The notes under the pieces are model-generated. The model had not been told where the DNA came from. It was given only the letters and a program-made list of their open reading frames with translations, and searched no databases. Shown here piece after piece: positions 55,354-64,000 of a stretch of 64,000 bases of DNA. This DNA comes from Nisaea denitrificans DSM 18348 (lineage in GTDB: Bacteria; Pseudomonadota; Alphaproteobacteria; Thalassobaculales; Thalassobaculaceae). The stretch's first letter is position 1; every line of letters begins with the position of its first letter. The DNA lies in contig NZ_AUFM01000011.1 in the NCBI RefSeq assembly GCF_000426505.1, positions 1,054,001-1,118,000 on the forward strand, in the 5' to 3' direction. Made by a program: the position numbers and the translations under genes.

Positions 55354-55926
55354 TTAGAGCTTTTCGACGTTCACACCGATGGTGATAGCCCCGATCGGCG
55401 TGCCGCCATCGCTGATTGTCGTGGACAGCTGGGACTGGAAAGCACCTGAGCTTTCGTCGAACTCAACTTCATCAATGAAGACAGCGTCTGCGCCAGCTCC
55501 GAAGGTCTTCTGGTGCTTGCCTTCGTCACCCTGCATATAATCGGAAGTTGTATCGCTCATCCCGACATTCAGGCCTTTTGCATCCATAACGAACGCCTCG
55601 GCAATCTTGCCCCCGGCCTCGTCCTTCTTTGCCTTCAGCCATGCGGAAAGCGCATTTCCAGCGACCTTATTAACGAGGTCGCCACCGCCCGCCTTTGCTT
55701 CGGCGCGCCACTGCTTGTCGAGAGTATCGATCTTCGCCGCATCAAAGCCGGACGTTTCCGCGTTCTGCGCCTTGATTGCAGCAATCAACGCCGGATCGGC
55801 CAGCCAAGCCTTCACGGTACTATTGTAGAATTCCTTGATCTGCGGCTCGAAATCATTTGCCGCAGCCGGCATGGCAAAAGTCATGGTCAAGGCAAGTACG
55901 GCAAGTCCGTTGAATAGTTTTCTCAT
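55354..55926 (-). CDS. Secreted PDC/Cache-like sensor-domain protein
   Basis: A 190-residue protein: signal peptide 1-23 (AMPAAA before ND), a helical first part with FYNSTVKAWLADPALIAAIK, then a PDC-like block: VMDAKGLNVGMSDTTSDYMQGDEG near 112-136 (in two parts) and the closing strand GGTPIGAITIGVNVEKL. This pattern of strand, TSDYxQGDE loop and IGAITIGV strand is that of a periplasmic PDC/Cache domain, without any membrane or signalling part. It is divergent from a large chemoreceptor gene 144 bases away; the gap is AT-rich and must hold both promoters. Confidence 0.8.
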   Translation of the reverse strand: MRKLFNGLAVLALTMTFAMPAAANDFEPQIKEFYNSTVKAWLADPALIAAIKAQNAETSGFDAAKIDTLDKQWRAEAKAGGGDLVNKVAGNALSAWLKAKKDEAGGKIAEAFVMDAKGLNVGMSDTTSDYMQGDEGKHQKTFGAGADAVFIDEVEFDESSGAFQSQLSTTISDGGTPIGAITIGVNVEKL

Positions 55927-56070
55927 GGGTGTCTCCTCCTTGAATTACCTTCCCGAATGGGACAGCAATCATGTAAATATATGATTAACGATATTGCTCA
56001 AAAATTTGTTAACGCCTTATTAAATTATGCCCGTTAATTGTTAGGCGTTCTATTGTTTCAAGTAACAACC

Positions 56071-58494
56071 ATGTCTGGGTTTGCCATGCGCATCGGATTT
56101 CGGATCGCCTCAGGTTTCGCAGTTACGCTGGTTATCGCAGGTGGCGTTGGCCTCGTTGGGTATTTCGGCCTCACGCGATATGACAGGGACATCACACTGA
56201 CCCTCGACCTGCTCGGCGCAGTGGACACCTTCAGAAGTGCAAATTCCGAAGCCGCTTTGTATCAGCTAAGCCGCGAAGAGGACTATTTCGAACAGGCAAT
56301 CACCCGAACCCGGACAACGAACGAGACACTCACGGGCATTCTCGCCGGAGGCAACGCTGATCCGGCCGTTAATGCCTTGAATGGCGAAGTAGAAACGTAT
56401 CAGGCCAAACTTGATGAGCTGCATACGGTCAACAACGAGACCAATACCATCACCGCAGCCATGGCTTCCGAAGCGGAGGCCATCAAAGATAGTGCAGCTC
56501 AACTGAGCGCCGCTGCGGCCGACACTTTCGAGTCAAGCTCGGCAGCCGTGGAGGCCGCTACAGCGGCGCGTGACAGCAGCCTTGCAATCATGAATGCCTC
56601 AAACGCGCTGCTTGCCAACAGCAATGGAATTCGGGCCAACGAAGCCACCTACCGGCTCGAGCGAACGGATGAGAACAGGACGACACTGGAAGCCGGGACG
56701 AAGCGCCTCTTCCTTGACGCCCTGTCGCTGCGGAAATCGGCCAAGGGTACTCCGGCAGAAGCCGCCGCCGGGAAAATCGCTCAGTTGAGCGGTACATACC
56801 GGAAGACGTTCTCCACCTTGGTGCAAGCCGTCCAAGCCGGGAGCTTTGAAGCAGAGACCTTGTTCAACGAACTGAATGACATCAGCGGCGCCCTGACACA
56901 GACCGCACGCGAGATTCTGAAAGATCGCGGCGCGGCGCTCAAAGAAGCAAATACTGCCTATGAAGCGGCATCAAAGAGCGGGAAGGATGCGGTCAGCGCG
57001 CGTGTCGCCGCTCTTGAAATGGTGGTTGCGGCGGACGTCATGGCCTCCAAAACCTTGGCCTACATCGCAACAAAGGACGAGGCGGAACGCACCGCCGGAA
57101 AAGAAATTATCGGCGCCCAGGTTGCCCTGATTTTCTCGAAAGCACTTGTCGTCAAGAAAGCGCTTTCGGAAGAATTCGGGAAGATCGCCATCGGGGCTGC
57201 GAAAGCGGCCAAGAGTTTTCGGGCCCGCGTTGATACTGTGGACGAAGCGCTGGCGAAACAGGCCGCGATTGAAGCAGAAATGAAGGAGCTCGAAACGCGG
57301 AGCGCTGACCGCGCCGCCAGCTTCAAGAGCGACAAACTCGCCTCCCTCAAAGAGCTGAAGGAAGAATCAGTCCAATTGATCCTGCTTGGCACCGCTCTTG
57401 GTGTGGCCTTCGGCATCGTTCTCGCGTTCCTGATTGCCCGCAGCATCGTCAGGCCGATATCCACGATCACAGGTTCCATGAACGGTCTTGCCGGAGGCGA
57501 TCTTGAAAGCGAGATCCCGATGACCGACCGCAAGGACGAAATCGCCGAAATGGCCCGCGCAGTCCAGGTCTTCAAGGACAACGCGAACGAGATGAAGCGC
57601 CTGGAGGGCCAGCAGGAAGAGTCCGAGCGCCGCACTGCGGAAGAGAAGCGCCGGCAAATGGCGGAACTCGCCGATAATTTCGAAAGCTCTGTGAAATCCA
57701 TTGCGCAGCGTGTCGCGGATGCTGGTGGCACCATGGAAAGTTCGGCTGGCGAAGTGAGCCAGGCAATCGCCCAGACGCACGATCAAGCAGCCGCAGTAGC
57801 CGCCGCTTCGACAGAAGCCAGTGCTAATGTGCAGACCGTTGCAGCAGCGACATCAGAGCTGACCGCTTCCATTCAGGAAATCAGCCGCCAGATCGCAATC
57901 TCCAATGATAAATCACATGATGCCTCGCAGCGTGCGGAGCAATCCGTCGCGCTGATGGGCAACCTGCGCAAGGCCGTCGGTGAGATCACCGAAGTCGTGC
58001 AGCTTATCCAGGATATTGCGGAACAGACCAATCTGCTGGCCCTTAACGCCACGATCGAGGCGGCCCGCGCGGGTGATGCCGGTAAGGGCTTCGCCGTCGT
58101 CGCCTCCGAAGTGAAAAACCTCGCAACACAGACTGCGCAGGCAACGGAACGCGTCTCCGAACGCGTGGCTGCCATTCAGCAGGAAACCGACAGCGCTTCC
58201 GTGAACATGGAATCGGTATCGAAGGTGATTGAGGAACTTGGTGAGATCTCGGCCAGTATTGCGGCTGCGATGGAAGAACAGACCTCCGCGACACAGGAAA
58301 TCGCCCGTAACATCGAGGAAGCCAGCGTCAGCGCGGATGATGTTGCCCGCAACATCGAAGGCGTGAACTCAAGCGCAGAAGTCTCTGGCGGCGCGGCTGA
58401 TGCTGTCAGCGGACGGGCACGAGAACTCTCGACGCAAATCCAGAACCTCAACCGTCAGGTCGAGGAATTCCTTGTGGAAGTCCGTCAGAAGTAA
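56071..58494 (+). CDS. Large methyl-accepting chemotaxis protein with long helical sensor
   Basis: An 807-residue chemoreceptor: TM1 at ~12-34, then about 400 residues of Ala-rich, almost wholly helical periplasmic region, TM2 at ~434-457, HAMP at ~458-510, and a signalling domain with the [19 protein letters not shown] tip near 648-670. The sensor is longer than usual four-helix (150) or helical bimodular (250) types and has no Cache fold. ATG 56071 is chosen; a TTG at 56038 is possible. The divergent neighbour is a secreted Cache/PDC-like protein, mirroring the pair at 27.7 kb. Confidence 0.92.
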   Translation: MSGFAMRIGFRIASGFAVTLVIAGGVGLVGYFGLTRYDRDITLTLDLLGAVDTFRSANSEAALYQLSREEDYFEQAITRTRTTNETLTGILAGGNADPAVNALNGEVETYQAKLDELHTVNNETNTITAAMASEAEAIKDSAAQLSAAAADTFESSSAAVEAATAARDSSLAIMNASNALLANSNGIRANEATYRLERTDENRTTLEAGTKRLFLDALSLRKSAKGTPAEAAAGKIAQLSGTYRKTFSTLVQAVQAGSFEAETLFNELNDISGALTQTAREILKDRGAALKEANTAYEAASKSGKDAVSARVAALEMVVAADVMASKTLAYIATKDEAERTAGKEIIGAQVALIFSKALVVKKALSEEFGKIAIGAAKAAKSFRARVDTVDEALAKQAAIEAEMKELETRSADRAASFKSDKLASLKELKEESVQLILLGTALGVAFGIVLAFLIARSIVRPISTITGSMNGLAGGDLESEIPMTDRKDEIAEMARAVQVFKDNANEMKRLEGQQEESERRTAEEKRRQMAELADNFESSVKSIAQRVADAGGTMESSAGEVSQAIAQTHDQAAAVAAASTEASANVQTVAAATSELTASIQEISRQIAISNDKSHDASQRAEQSVALMGNLRKAVGEITEVVQLIQDIAEQTNLLALNATIEAARAGDAGKGFAVVASEVKNLATQTAQATERVSERVAAIQQETDSASVNMESVSKVIEELGEISASIAAAMEEQTSATQEIARNIEEASVSADDVARNIEGVNSSAEVSGGAADAVSGRARELSTQIQNLNRQVEEFLVEVRQK

Positions 58495-58499
58495 CGGCG

Positions 58500-59732
58500 T
58501 TAGTCAGGATCGGGTGCGGTGCCAACTCTCCAGAAAAGGCCCGCCCCGATCAGCGCTGCCAGCGTGCAGCCAATGAAGGCGGCGGTGTAACCACCGGTAA
58601 GGTCGAACAACAGGCCGGAGAAAAAGGCACCCGACGCCGCGCCCAGGCCCTGTCCGAAATTCGCAGCTCCGAGAATGGCGCCGATGCCAGATCCGGAGAA
58701 ACGGCGCGCCATCAGCGTCGTGATTATCGGCCCTCGTGCCCCCATGCTGAGACCAAAGCAGACAATAAAAATAACCAACGAAATACCCGTGCTGTCTGCC
58801 GGCACCAGCGCAAGCGCTCCGATGCCTATCACGGTGAGCCCATAGCTGCTGGTTGCGACGATCCTGTGTCCGAACCGATCCGCCGCCATCCCGGTCGCCG
58901 TCATCCCGAAGAAAGACAACATCCCCGCCGTACCGAATGCGAAGGCCGCCTGCTGCTCACTCATCCCCCCGCTAATCAGATAGGCGACCGATTGCAGGCT
59001 GATGCCGTAAATCGAAACGGCGGTGACGAAAAAAATTACAAAAAAAGCCCAGAACTCCAAGGTCTTCAATGCGGCCTTCAAAGTAGGCCCCGACCGGCCC
59101 GCCGCCGCGATATGACGACGCGGGTTGCCGGGAGCGCCTTCCGCGATCCGACGCCAGGGCAGGAACAGCACAAAACCGCACAAGACCGCGAAAACCAGAG
59201 CGTACCAGCCATAGGCATTCCGCCACCCCTGACTGGCGATCAGATATTCCGCCAGCGGCGCCATGATCAGGGTGCCGATACCGAGCCCGCCATAGGTCAT
59301 GGAAAGTGCCGTCGCCAGACCTTTGTCAAACCAGCGACTCACGACAGCCTGGGCCGGAGCGAGGCCGATCAGCGCAGCGCCGAAACCGCAGAACCCGCCA
59401 ATCGCAATCTGGAACTGCCAAAGCTGGGAAAGCGACCCGGCGGCAAAATAACCAACCGCGAGCGCTCCGAGCCCCACCGCATAGACCAGTCGACCACCGA
59501 AACGATCAAACAGGTGACCTGCCAGAGGCGCGAAAAATCCGGTCGCCGCCATGAAGAGTGAATAGACAGAGGTTGCCGAAGACCGGTCCCAGCCGAGCTC
59601 GCCTGAAAGCGGGAGCAGAAAGACAGCATAGCTTTCCCCTGCCCCGCGCCCCAGCGCTGTCATGCCGAGACACAAGGCGAGAACACCGAGAGCGCCGATC
59701 GTGGCAACACCCGCTCCGCGTAATAGCGGCAT
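58500..59732 (-). CDS. MFS transporter
   Basis: A 410-residue major facilitator with about 12 hydrophobic helices. LAGHLFDRFGGRLVYAVGLGAL (in part: DRFGGRLVY) gives the loop 2-3 motif, and YGGLGIGTLIMAPLAEYLI and GMAADRFGHRIVATSSYG are typical. It resembles the oxalate/formate or monocarboxylate carrier type (OFA-like). It could import a small organic acid for the nearby CoA-dependent enzymes. ATG 59732 follows GGAGAG. Direction of transport and substrate are inferred only from family resemblance. Confidence 0.85.
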   Translation of the reverse strand: MPLLRGAGVATIGALGVLALCLGMTALGRGAGESYAVFLLPLSGELGWDRSSATSVYSLFMAATGFFAPLAGHLFDRFGGRLVYAVGLGALAVGYFAAGSLSQLWQFQIAIGGFCGFGAALIGLAPAQAVVSRWFDKGLATALSMTYGGLGIGTLIMAPLAEYLIASQGWRNAYGWYALVFAVLCGFVLFLPWRRIAEGAPGNPRRHIAAAGRSGPTLKAALKTLEFWAFFVIFFVTAVSIYGISLQSVAYLISGGMSEQQAAFAFGTAGMLSFFGMTATGMAADRFGHRIVATSSYGLTVIGIGALALVPADSTGISLVIFIVCFGLSMGARGPIITTLMARRFSGSGIGAILGAANFGQGLGAASGAFFSGLLFDLTGGYTAAFIGCTLAALIGAGLFWRVGTAPDPD

Positions 59733-59815
59733 CTGGAAACTCTCCGGCAGCGATCAATGTCGAGCGGTCAGACTATGCCCTGACGGCTGCCGCCAAAAGA
59801 CGCCGGTCCGGCACT

Positions 59816-60631
59816 TCAGTCGCGCGATTTCCTGAAAAGCTGGGTCAGGATCAGCAGCGAGGAAGAAATCACGATCATGATGGTCGAGATCGACGCGATG
59901 GTCGGATCGATCTGATCCCGGAGGGCGTTGAACATATTTCGGGTCAGTGTCGAGTTGTCGCCGCCCGAGACAAACATGGCGACGATCACTTCATCGAACG
60001 ACGTCAGGAATGACAGCAAGGCCGCGGTCAGGACGGAAAACCGGATCTGTGGCAGGGTGACATCCATAAAGGCGGTAAAGCGCGATGCGCCAAGGCTGCG
60101 CGCCGCCATCTCCAGGTTCATGTCAAAGCTCTTCAGAGCCGCGCTGATCACGATCAGGACCAGCGGCAGAGCCAGGATCGAGTGCGCGATCACCAGGCCG
60201 AACATGCTGTTGACCATCCTGATCTGCACGAAAACGTAGAAGGCCGCGATGGCGATCAGAATGACCGGGATCATGATCGGCGTGATCAGCAGAACATAGA
60301 ACATCCGGCTAAGCGGATGCTTGGTGACAAACAGGCCGTAAGCCGCCGCCGTGCCGATCGGCGTTGCCACGCACATGGTGAAAAACCCGGCTTTCAGCGA
60401 TGTCCAGGTCGCCTGTATCCATTCTGGCGAATTGAGATAATGCTCGTACCACCGGAGCGACCATTCCCGTGGCGGGAACTCGAGATACTGAGAGGCCGAG
60501 AAGGACATCGGGATCACGATGACGGTTGGCGCAACCAGCAAGATCATAATCACCGTCGCCAGAATGTAGAGCCAGAGACGTTGGCCATGGGTGATCTGGG
60601 TTTCGGAGGCGGGTCTGTTCAGCCAGCTCAT
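59816..60631 (-). CDS. potC: PotC-like ABC permease
   Basis: A 271-residue permease of the spermidine/putrescine type with six membrane helices and the EAA-loop ASRFTAFMDVTLPQIRF near 170-186 (pattern A-A-x3-G-A is seen in AARSLGAS). It pairs with the PotB-like subunit. Its start shares one base with the stop of the PotB gene (ATGA-type contact), so coupling is tight. Last gene of the operon. Substrate could be a polyamine, opine or another small cation. Confidence 0.9.
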   Translation of the reverse strand: MSWLNRPASETQITHGQRLWLYILATVIMILLVAPTVIVIPMSFSASQYLEFPPREWSLRWYEHYLNSPEWIQATWTSLKAGFFTMCVATPIGTAAAYGLFVTKHPLSRMFYVLLITPIMIPVILIAIAAFYVFVQIRMVNSMFGLVIAHSILALPLVLIVISAALKSFDMNLEMAARSLGASRFTAFMDVTLPQIRFSVLTAALLSFLTSFDEVIVAMFVSGGDNSTLTRNMFNALRDQIDPTIASISTIMIVISSSLLILTQLFRKSRD

Positions 60632-61533
60632 CAGTGACCTCCGCCAAGTACGTTGTCGAGTTTCAGCAGCCGGGAGGCAGCAAGCAGGATCGCCAGGGTG
60701 ATGACCAGCAGGACGACACCAAGAGCGCTAGCCGCGCCCCAATTGAAGAACAGCTCGATATTGCTGGTGATCTGCATGGAAACCATGATCACCTTGCCTC
60801 CGCCGAGCACTGCGGGTGTCACGAAGAAACCGAGACAAAGCACGAAAACGATCAGCGCGCCGGCGAACAGACCCGGCAACGACAGCGGGAAGAAGATATT
60901 CCAGAAGGTCTGCGTCGGCCCGGCCCCGAGATTGGACGAGGCTTTCAGGTAATCGGCACTGATGGCCTTCATCGAGCCATAAAGCGGCAGCACCAGAAAA
61001 GGCAGCATGATGTGCACCATGCCGATCAGCGTGCCATTCAGGTTGTGCACCAGTTTCAGAGGCTCATCCCAGAGTCCAAGATCAATCCCCCAGCTATTGA
61101 TCAGTCCCTTGCGCTGCAACAGAACAAGCCAGGCGTATGTCCGGACCAGAAGCGAGGTCCAGAACGGCAGCAACACGGTCAGCATGCAGAGCGCGGCCAT
61201 GCGCGACGAAAGCTGCGAAAGAAAATAGGCCAGCGGATAGCCGATCAGAATACAAAGGCCCGTGGTTATGAAGCTGACTTCGAACGTCGTCATGAAGATC
61301 CGGCCGTAGGCCTTGCTCTCCAGCATCCGGTTGTAATGCTCGAGCGAGAAACTGCCGTCATCGGCCAGAAACGACAGGTAGAAGAGCCAGCCGACGGGAA
61401 GCACCATGACAATTAGAACAGTCAGGATCGCGGGCGATGCCAGCCCAAGCAGCGCCCATTCCTCCCGTCGAGACTGCTTCAGAAACGTGCTCTCGTTGGC
61501 GCGGGAATCCGATCCGATACTCAACTCGGTCAT
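60631..61533 (-). CDS. potB: PotB-like ABC permease
   Basis: A 300-residue permease with six hydrophobic helices. The N-terminal cytoplasmic part holds SRREEWALLGLASPAILTVL, and LKASSNLGAGPTQTFWNIFFP near 198-218 (in part NLGAGPTQTFWN) gives the EAA motif. ATG 61533 is preferred, with GAGGAGG about nine bases upstream; GTG 61542 is too near that site. Couples to the ATPase and PotC genes by overlaps. Confidence 0.9.
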   Translation of the reverse strand: MTELSIGSDSRANESTFLKQSRREEWALLGLASPAILTVLIVMVLPVGWLFYLSFLADDGSFSLEHYNRMLESKAYGRIFMTTFEVSFITTGLCILIGYPLAYFLSQLSSRMAALCMLTVLLPFWTSLLVRTYAWLVLLQRKGLINSWGIDLGLWDEPLKLVHNLNGTLIGMVHIMLPFLVLPLYGSMKAISADYLKASSNLGAGPTQTFWNIFFPLSLPGLFAGALIVFVLCLGFFVTPAVLGGGKVIMVSMQITSNIELFFNWGAASALGVVLLVITLAILLAASRLLKLDNVLGGGH

Positions 61534-61538
61534 CGGGT

Positions 61539-62618
61539 TCACCCCTCCTCACGCGGGATGAGAACAGCGTCGGCACTCTTCAGGCCAAGCTCGACCTTAT
61601 CCCCGACAGAGGCTTTCTCTATCGGCTCGCCCGATCGAGTTCCGGCCCGGACTGTCAGGTCCGTCCCATCCGCAAGCGTGACATAGGCCAGGACCGTATC
61701 GCCCTGATAGACCATCTCCCGGACGGTACCGGAGAAGACATTGGTATCCTCTGGTGCCGGGCCGTCGAGGACACTGAGACGTTCCGGCCGGATGACAAGC
61801 GACAGTTCGCCGGCAGCAGGCAAGGCTCCCGTTTTTAATTCCGATCCGGAAAAGCTGACCCGGTCCCCGTCGCGCTCAACCTGCAGAAAGGTGGATTCGC
61901 CGATGAACTCGGCGATGAAACGGTTGGCCGGCCGTTCGTAAATCGTGCGCGGAGCATCCAGCTGCATCAGCCGGCCGTGATTGATCACAGCGATGCGGTC
62001 CGACATGGTCAGCGCCTCGCGCTGATCGTGGGTCACATAGACTGTGGTCATGCCAAGCTTCTCGTGCAGATGACGCAATTCGATCTGCATGTGTTCGCGC
62101 AAATTCTTGTCGAGCGCGGACAGCGGCTCATCCATCAACAGGATGCGCGGGCTGAACACGATGGCACGGGCAAGCGCGACACGCTGTTTCTGACCGCCGG
62201 ATAGCTGGCTGATCCGGCGCTCGCCATAGCCGTCGAGCTGAACGGTTTCAAGCGCCTCCGCCACCAGCTTTTCCGTCTCGGCCTTTGATGTTTTCCGGAG
62301 CTTCAGCGGGTAGCCGACATTCGCCGCGACGGTCATGTGCGGGAACAGCGCATAATTCTGAAACACCATGCCCACGCCACGTTTGTGCGGCGGCATGGAG
62401 ATGATCTCGTCGTCACCGAACCGGATACTTCCATAATCCGGCCGGGTAAAACCTGCGAGCGCCATCAGCAATGTGGTCTTGCCTGAGCCGGACGGGCCAA
62501 GCAGCGTCAGAAATTCGCCGCTCTGAACTTCCAGGGCGACGTCGTTCAGGGCGAAGATATCGCCATATACCTTGGTCAGACCGGAAATAGAGATCGGAAG
62601 CGCTTGCTGCTTCGACAT
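61539..62618 (-). CDS. potA: PotA-like ABC ATPase
   Basis: A 359-residue ATPase: Walker A GPSGSGKTT near 36-44, signature LSGGQKQRVALARAIV, Walker B ILLMDEPLSALDKNLRE, His-loop VYVTHDQREAL, then a C-terminal TOBE-type domain (about 275-355). It powers the import system with the adjacent permeases. ATG at 62618 gives MSKQQ; the upstream GTG at 62639 would add seven residues. A hairpin lies between it and the binding-protein gene. Confidence 0.93.
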   Translation of the reverse strand: MSKQQALPISISGLTKVYGDIFALNDVALEVQSGEFLTLLGPSGSGKTTLLMALAGFTRPDYGSIRFGDDEIISMPPHKRGVGMVFQNYALFPHMTVAANVGYPLKLRKTSKAETEKLVAEALETVQLDGYGERRISQLSGGQKQRVALARAIVFSPRILLMDEPLSALDKNLREHMQIELRHLHEKLGMTTVYVTHDQREALTMSDRIAVINHGRLMQLDAPRTIYERPANRFIAEFIGESTFLQVERDGDRVSFSGSELKTGALPAAGELSLVIRPERLSVLDGPAPEDTNVFSGTVREMVYQGDTVLAYVTLADGTDLTVRAGTRSGEPIEKASVGDKVELGLKSADAVLIPREEG

Positions 62619-62674
62619 GCCAAATTCACCGATTATCACTGGATTGAGAACATAGCCGGATTAGGCCGGCGACG

Positions 62675-62696
62675 GGACGGCGGAGAACCGCCGTCC
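62675..62696 (-). terminator. Hairpin between binding-protein and ATPase genes
   Basis: GGACGGCGG (62675-62683) and CCGCCGTCC (62688-62696) form a perfect 9-bp stem with an AGAA loop, and flanking GACG and CGTC can lengthen it with a bulge. No T run. Such stem-loops after a binding-protein gene commonly protect its mRNA or partly terminate, giving more binding protein than transporter. Confidence 0.55.
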
Positions 62697-62719
62697 ACGT
62701 CCCTTCGAAAGCGCTAACG

Positions 62720-63790
62720 CTATTCGGTCAGCATATCCTGATACATGGCAGCGGCCTTCTGCTCCCACTTGGCATACCAAGCGAGGCTGACAGGAAGCTG
62801 AACAGCGGCATTGTCCGGGTGAGACGGCATCATGCGCGCTGTCTTGTCGTCGATCATGCCGATTTCGTAGGCCTTCTTGTTGGTCGGCCCATAGGTGATG
62901 TGTTTCGGCAGGTTGGCCTGGATCTCCGGCTTGCTCACCTCCGCCAGGAACTTCATGGCGAGATCCTTGTTCGGCGCCCCTTTCGGGATCGCGAAGCAAT
63001 CATAGTCGAGCAGGCCCTGGTTGAAGGTGTAGGCGACTTTCGCGCCGTCTTTCTTGGCCACGTCGAAACGTCCGTTCCAGCCCGTCGTCATGTCGACTTC
63101 GCCGTCTTTCATAAGCTGGGCATGCTGGGCACCGGACTTCCACCAGACAGCAATTTCCGGCTTCAGCTCGCGGATCTTGTCGAGAGCGCGCTTGATGCCT
63201 TCCTCGGAATCCAGAACCTTGTAGACATCTGCCGGCGCGACACCGTCGGCCATCAGTGCCGGCTCAAGCGCACCGGCGACCTTGTTGCGGTAGGCGCGCT
63301 TGCCCGGGAATTTCTTCACATCCCAAAAATCGGCCCAGCTCTTCGGTCCGCTATCGCCATAGGTGGCCGTGTTGAATGCCATCACGGTCGAGAACACATC
63401 GCTGCCAACGCAGTAGTCCGTCTTCAGCGTCGGATAGAAGGTCGAGACGTCGATAACGCTGTAGTCCAGCTTCTCCAGCAGGCCTTCAGCGGCAGCGCGT
63501 GCGGCGCTCCCCGATCCGCTGGAAACGATGTCCCACGCAACAGCGCCGGCCTTCACTTTCAGGCGTACGTCGGACATGCCGCCGTAGGTCTCTTCCTTCA
63601 CCGTGATCCCCATGGCTTTCGACGCCGGCTGGAACAGGGCGAGGCTTTGCGCGTTCTGGTAGGAGCCGCCCCAGGAGGCAACAGTCACCGAGCCGTCCGC
63701 CTGGGCGGGCATTGCGGTCATGGACATCGCCATCGCACCGGCGGCAACCGCCAGCAAGCCACGACGCGAGAATTCTGTCTTCTTCGTCAT
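62720..63790 (-). CDS. potD: Extracellular solute-binding protein with Tat-type signal (PotD-like)
   Basis: A 356-residue periplasmic binding protein of the polyamine/iron-type cluster. The N-terminus MTKKTEFSRRGLLAVAAGAM has the twin-arginine SRRGLL pattern and a hydrophobic core, with cleavage likely after QA at ~31-32, so it should be exported folded by Tat. VTVASWGGSYQNAQ at the start of the mature part and GVAPADVYKVLDSEEGIKRAL-type region are family marks. First gene of the PotDABC-type operon; the ~210 bases upstream to the window end hold no gene. Ligand unknown. Confidence 0.9.
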   Translation of the reverse strand: MTKKTEFSRRGLLAVAAGAMAMSMTAMPAQADGSVTVASWGGSYQNAQSLALFQPASKAMGITVKEETYGGMSDVRLKVKAGAVAWDIVSSGSGSAARAAAEGLLEKLDYSVIDVSTFYPTLKTDYCVGSDVFSTVMAFNTATYGDSGPKSWADFWDVKKFPGKRAYRNKVAGALEPALMADGVAPADVYKVLDSEEGIKRALDKIRELKPEIAVWWKSGAQHAQLMKDGEVDMTTGWNGRFDVAKKDGAKVAYTFNQGLLDYDCFAIPKGAPNKDLAMKFLAEVSKPEIQANLPKHITYGPTNKKAYEIGMIDDKTARMMPSHPDNAAVQLPVSLAWYAKWEQKAAAMYQDMLTE

Positions 63791-64000
63791 AAGAACGTTC
63801 TCCGCTGTTCGATTTCTGGGTCTTATTCAAAGCCTGGCATCCGCGCCCGGCTCCCGGATTGGTTTCAATCCTGCCCACTACCGGAAATTGAAGGACTCGA
63901 TTGGACTTCAGAACAGGTCCATTCTCGATAAAAGATCAGACCAATTTTATCCAAAATTCTTGCCCGGAATGGCTTTTCGGCTACCTGTTGAGGCCATCGC

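Noticed and set aside
62819-63931. Plus-strand open frame (370 codons) opposite the binding protein
   Set aside because: Shadow frame; the minus-strand protein has a Tat signal and family motifs.

Overview
The window is about 64 kb of densely coding, GC-rich DNA with few and short gaps. Gene content (form II CoxL-type hydroxylase, complete C-P lyase operon, PxpABC, M81 peptidase, BKACE, PotABCD-type importer, many acyl-CoA/CoA-transferase genes, chemoreceptors) suggests a free-living, heterotrophic, motile alphaproteobacterium, probably a marine Rhodospirillales-like lineage. That placement is inference from gene content and protein style; no rRNA or tRNA gene was seen. No IS element, phage gene, CRISPR array or plasmid gene was recognised, so this reads as chromosomal accessory metabolism.

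Layout. 1-5.0 kb: tail of a membrane protein, then a coxG-like anchor and a form II molybdenum hydroxylase set (small, large, medium subunits), closed by a strong terminator. 5.0-7.9 kb: a degenerate receiver protein, and an AroE-like dehydrogenase with a BKACE enzyme (minus strand). 8.0-10.0 kb: EF-hand protein, ECF sigma factor, membrane anti-sigma-like protein and a periplasmic metal-sensor-like protein, resembling a Cnr-type signalling unit. 10.1-20.6 kb: a phosphonate region: ThDP enzyme, cupin and phnF on the minus strand; phnGHIJKLM and a hexapeptide acyltransferase on the plus strand; phnN convergent. 20.8-27.4 kb: an MBL hydrolase, then the 5-oxoprolinase genes pxpC/pxpB (minus) facing away from pxpA (plus), followed by M20 and M81 peptidases. 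27.7-29.9 kb: a secreted Cache protein and a chemoreceptor.

30-37 kb: housekeeping and small metabolic genes (rhodanese, typA, TfoX-like, cyclic-nucleotide-fold protein, aldo/keto reductase, RraA-like, methyltransferase, enoyl-CoA hydratase, ArsC-like). 37.2-44.6 kb: a tight five-gene minus-strand operon for an exported glycan or glycolipid: Wzm and Wzt ABC transporter, a 1003-residue polytopic protein of unknown family, a flippase-like membrane protein and a GT9 glycosyltransferase. 44.7-50.5 kb (minus): SAF-domain oxidoreductase, D-2-hydroxyacid dehydrogenase, MsrB, CaiB/BaiF CoA-transferase and a two-subunit CoA-transferase. 50.7-55.3 kb: GMC oxidoreductase, GT41/OGT-type glycosyltransferase, acyl-CoA dehydrogenase. 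55.4-58.5 kb: a second secreted Cache/PDC-like protein beside a second, very large chemoreceptor. 58.5-63.8 kb: an MFS carrier and a PotABCD-type ABC importer with a Tat-type binding-protein signal.

The best candidates for something under-described are the two separate pairs of a free-standing secreted Cache protein with a chemoreceptor, the glycan export operon with its orphan 1003-residue membrane protein, the EF-hand plus Cnr-like sigma unit, the ThDP/cupin pair divergent from the C-P lyase operon, and the split pxp locus joined to two metallopeptidases.
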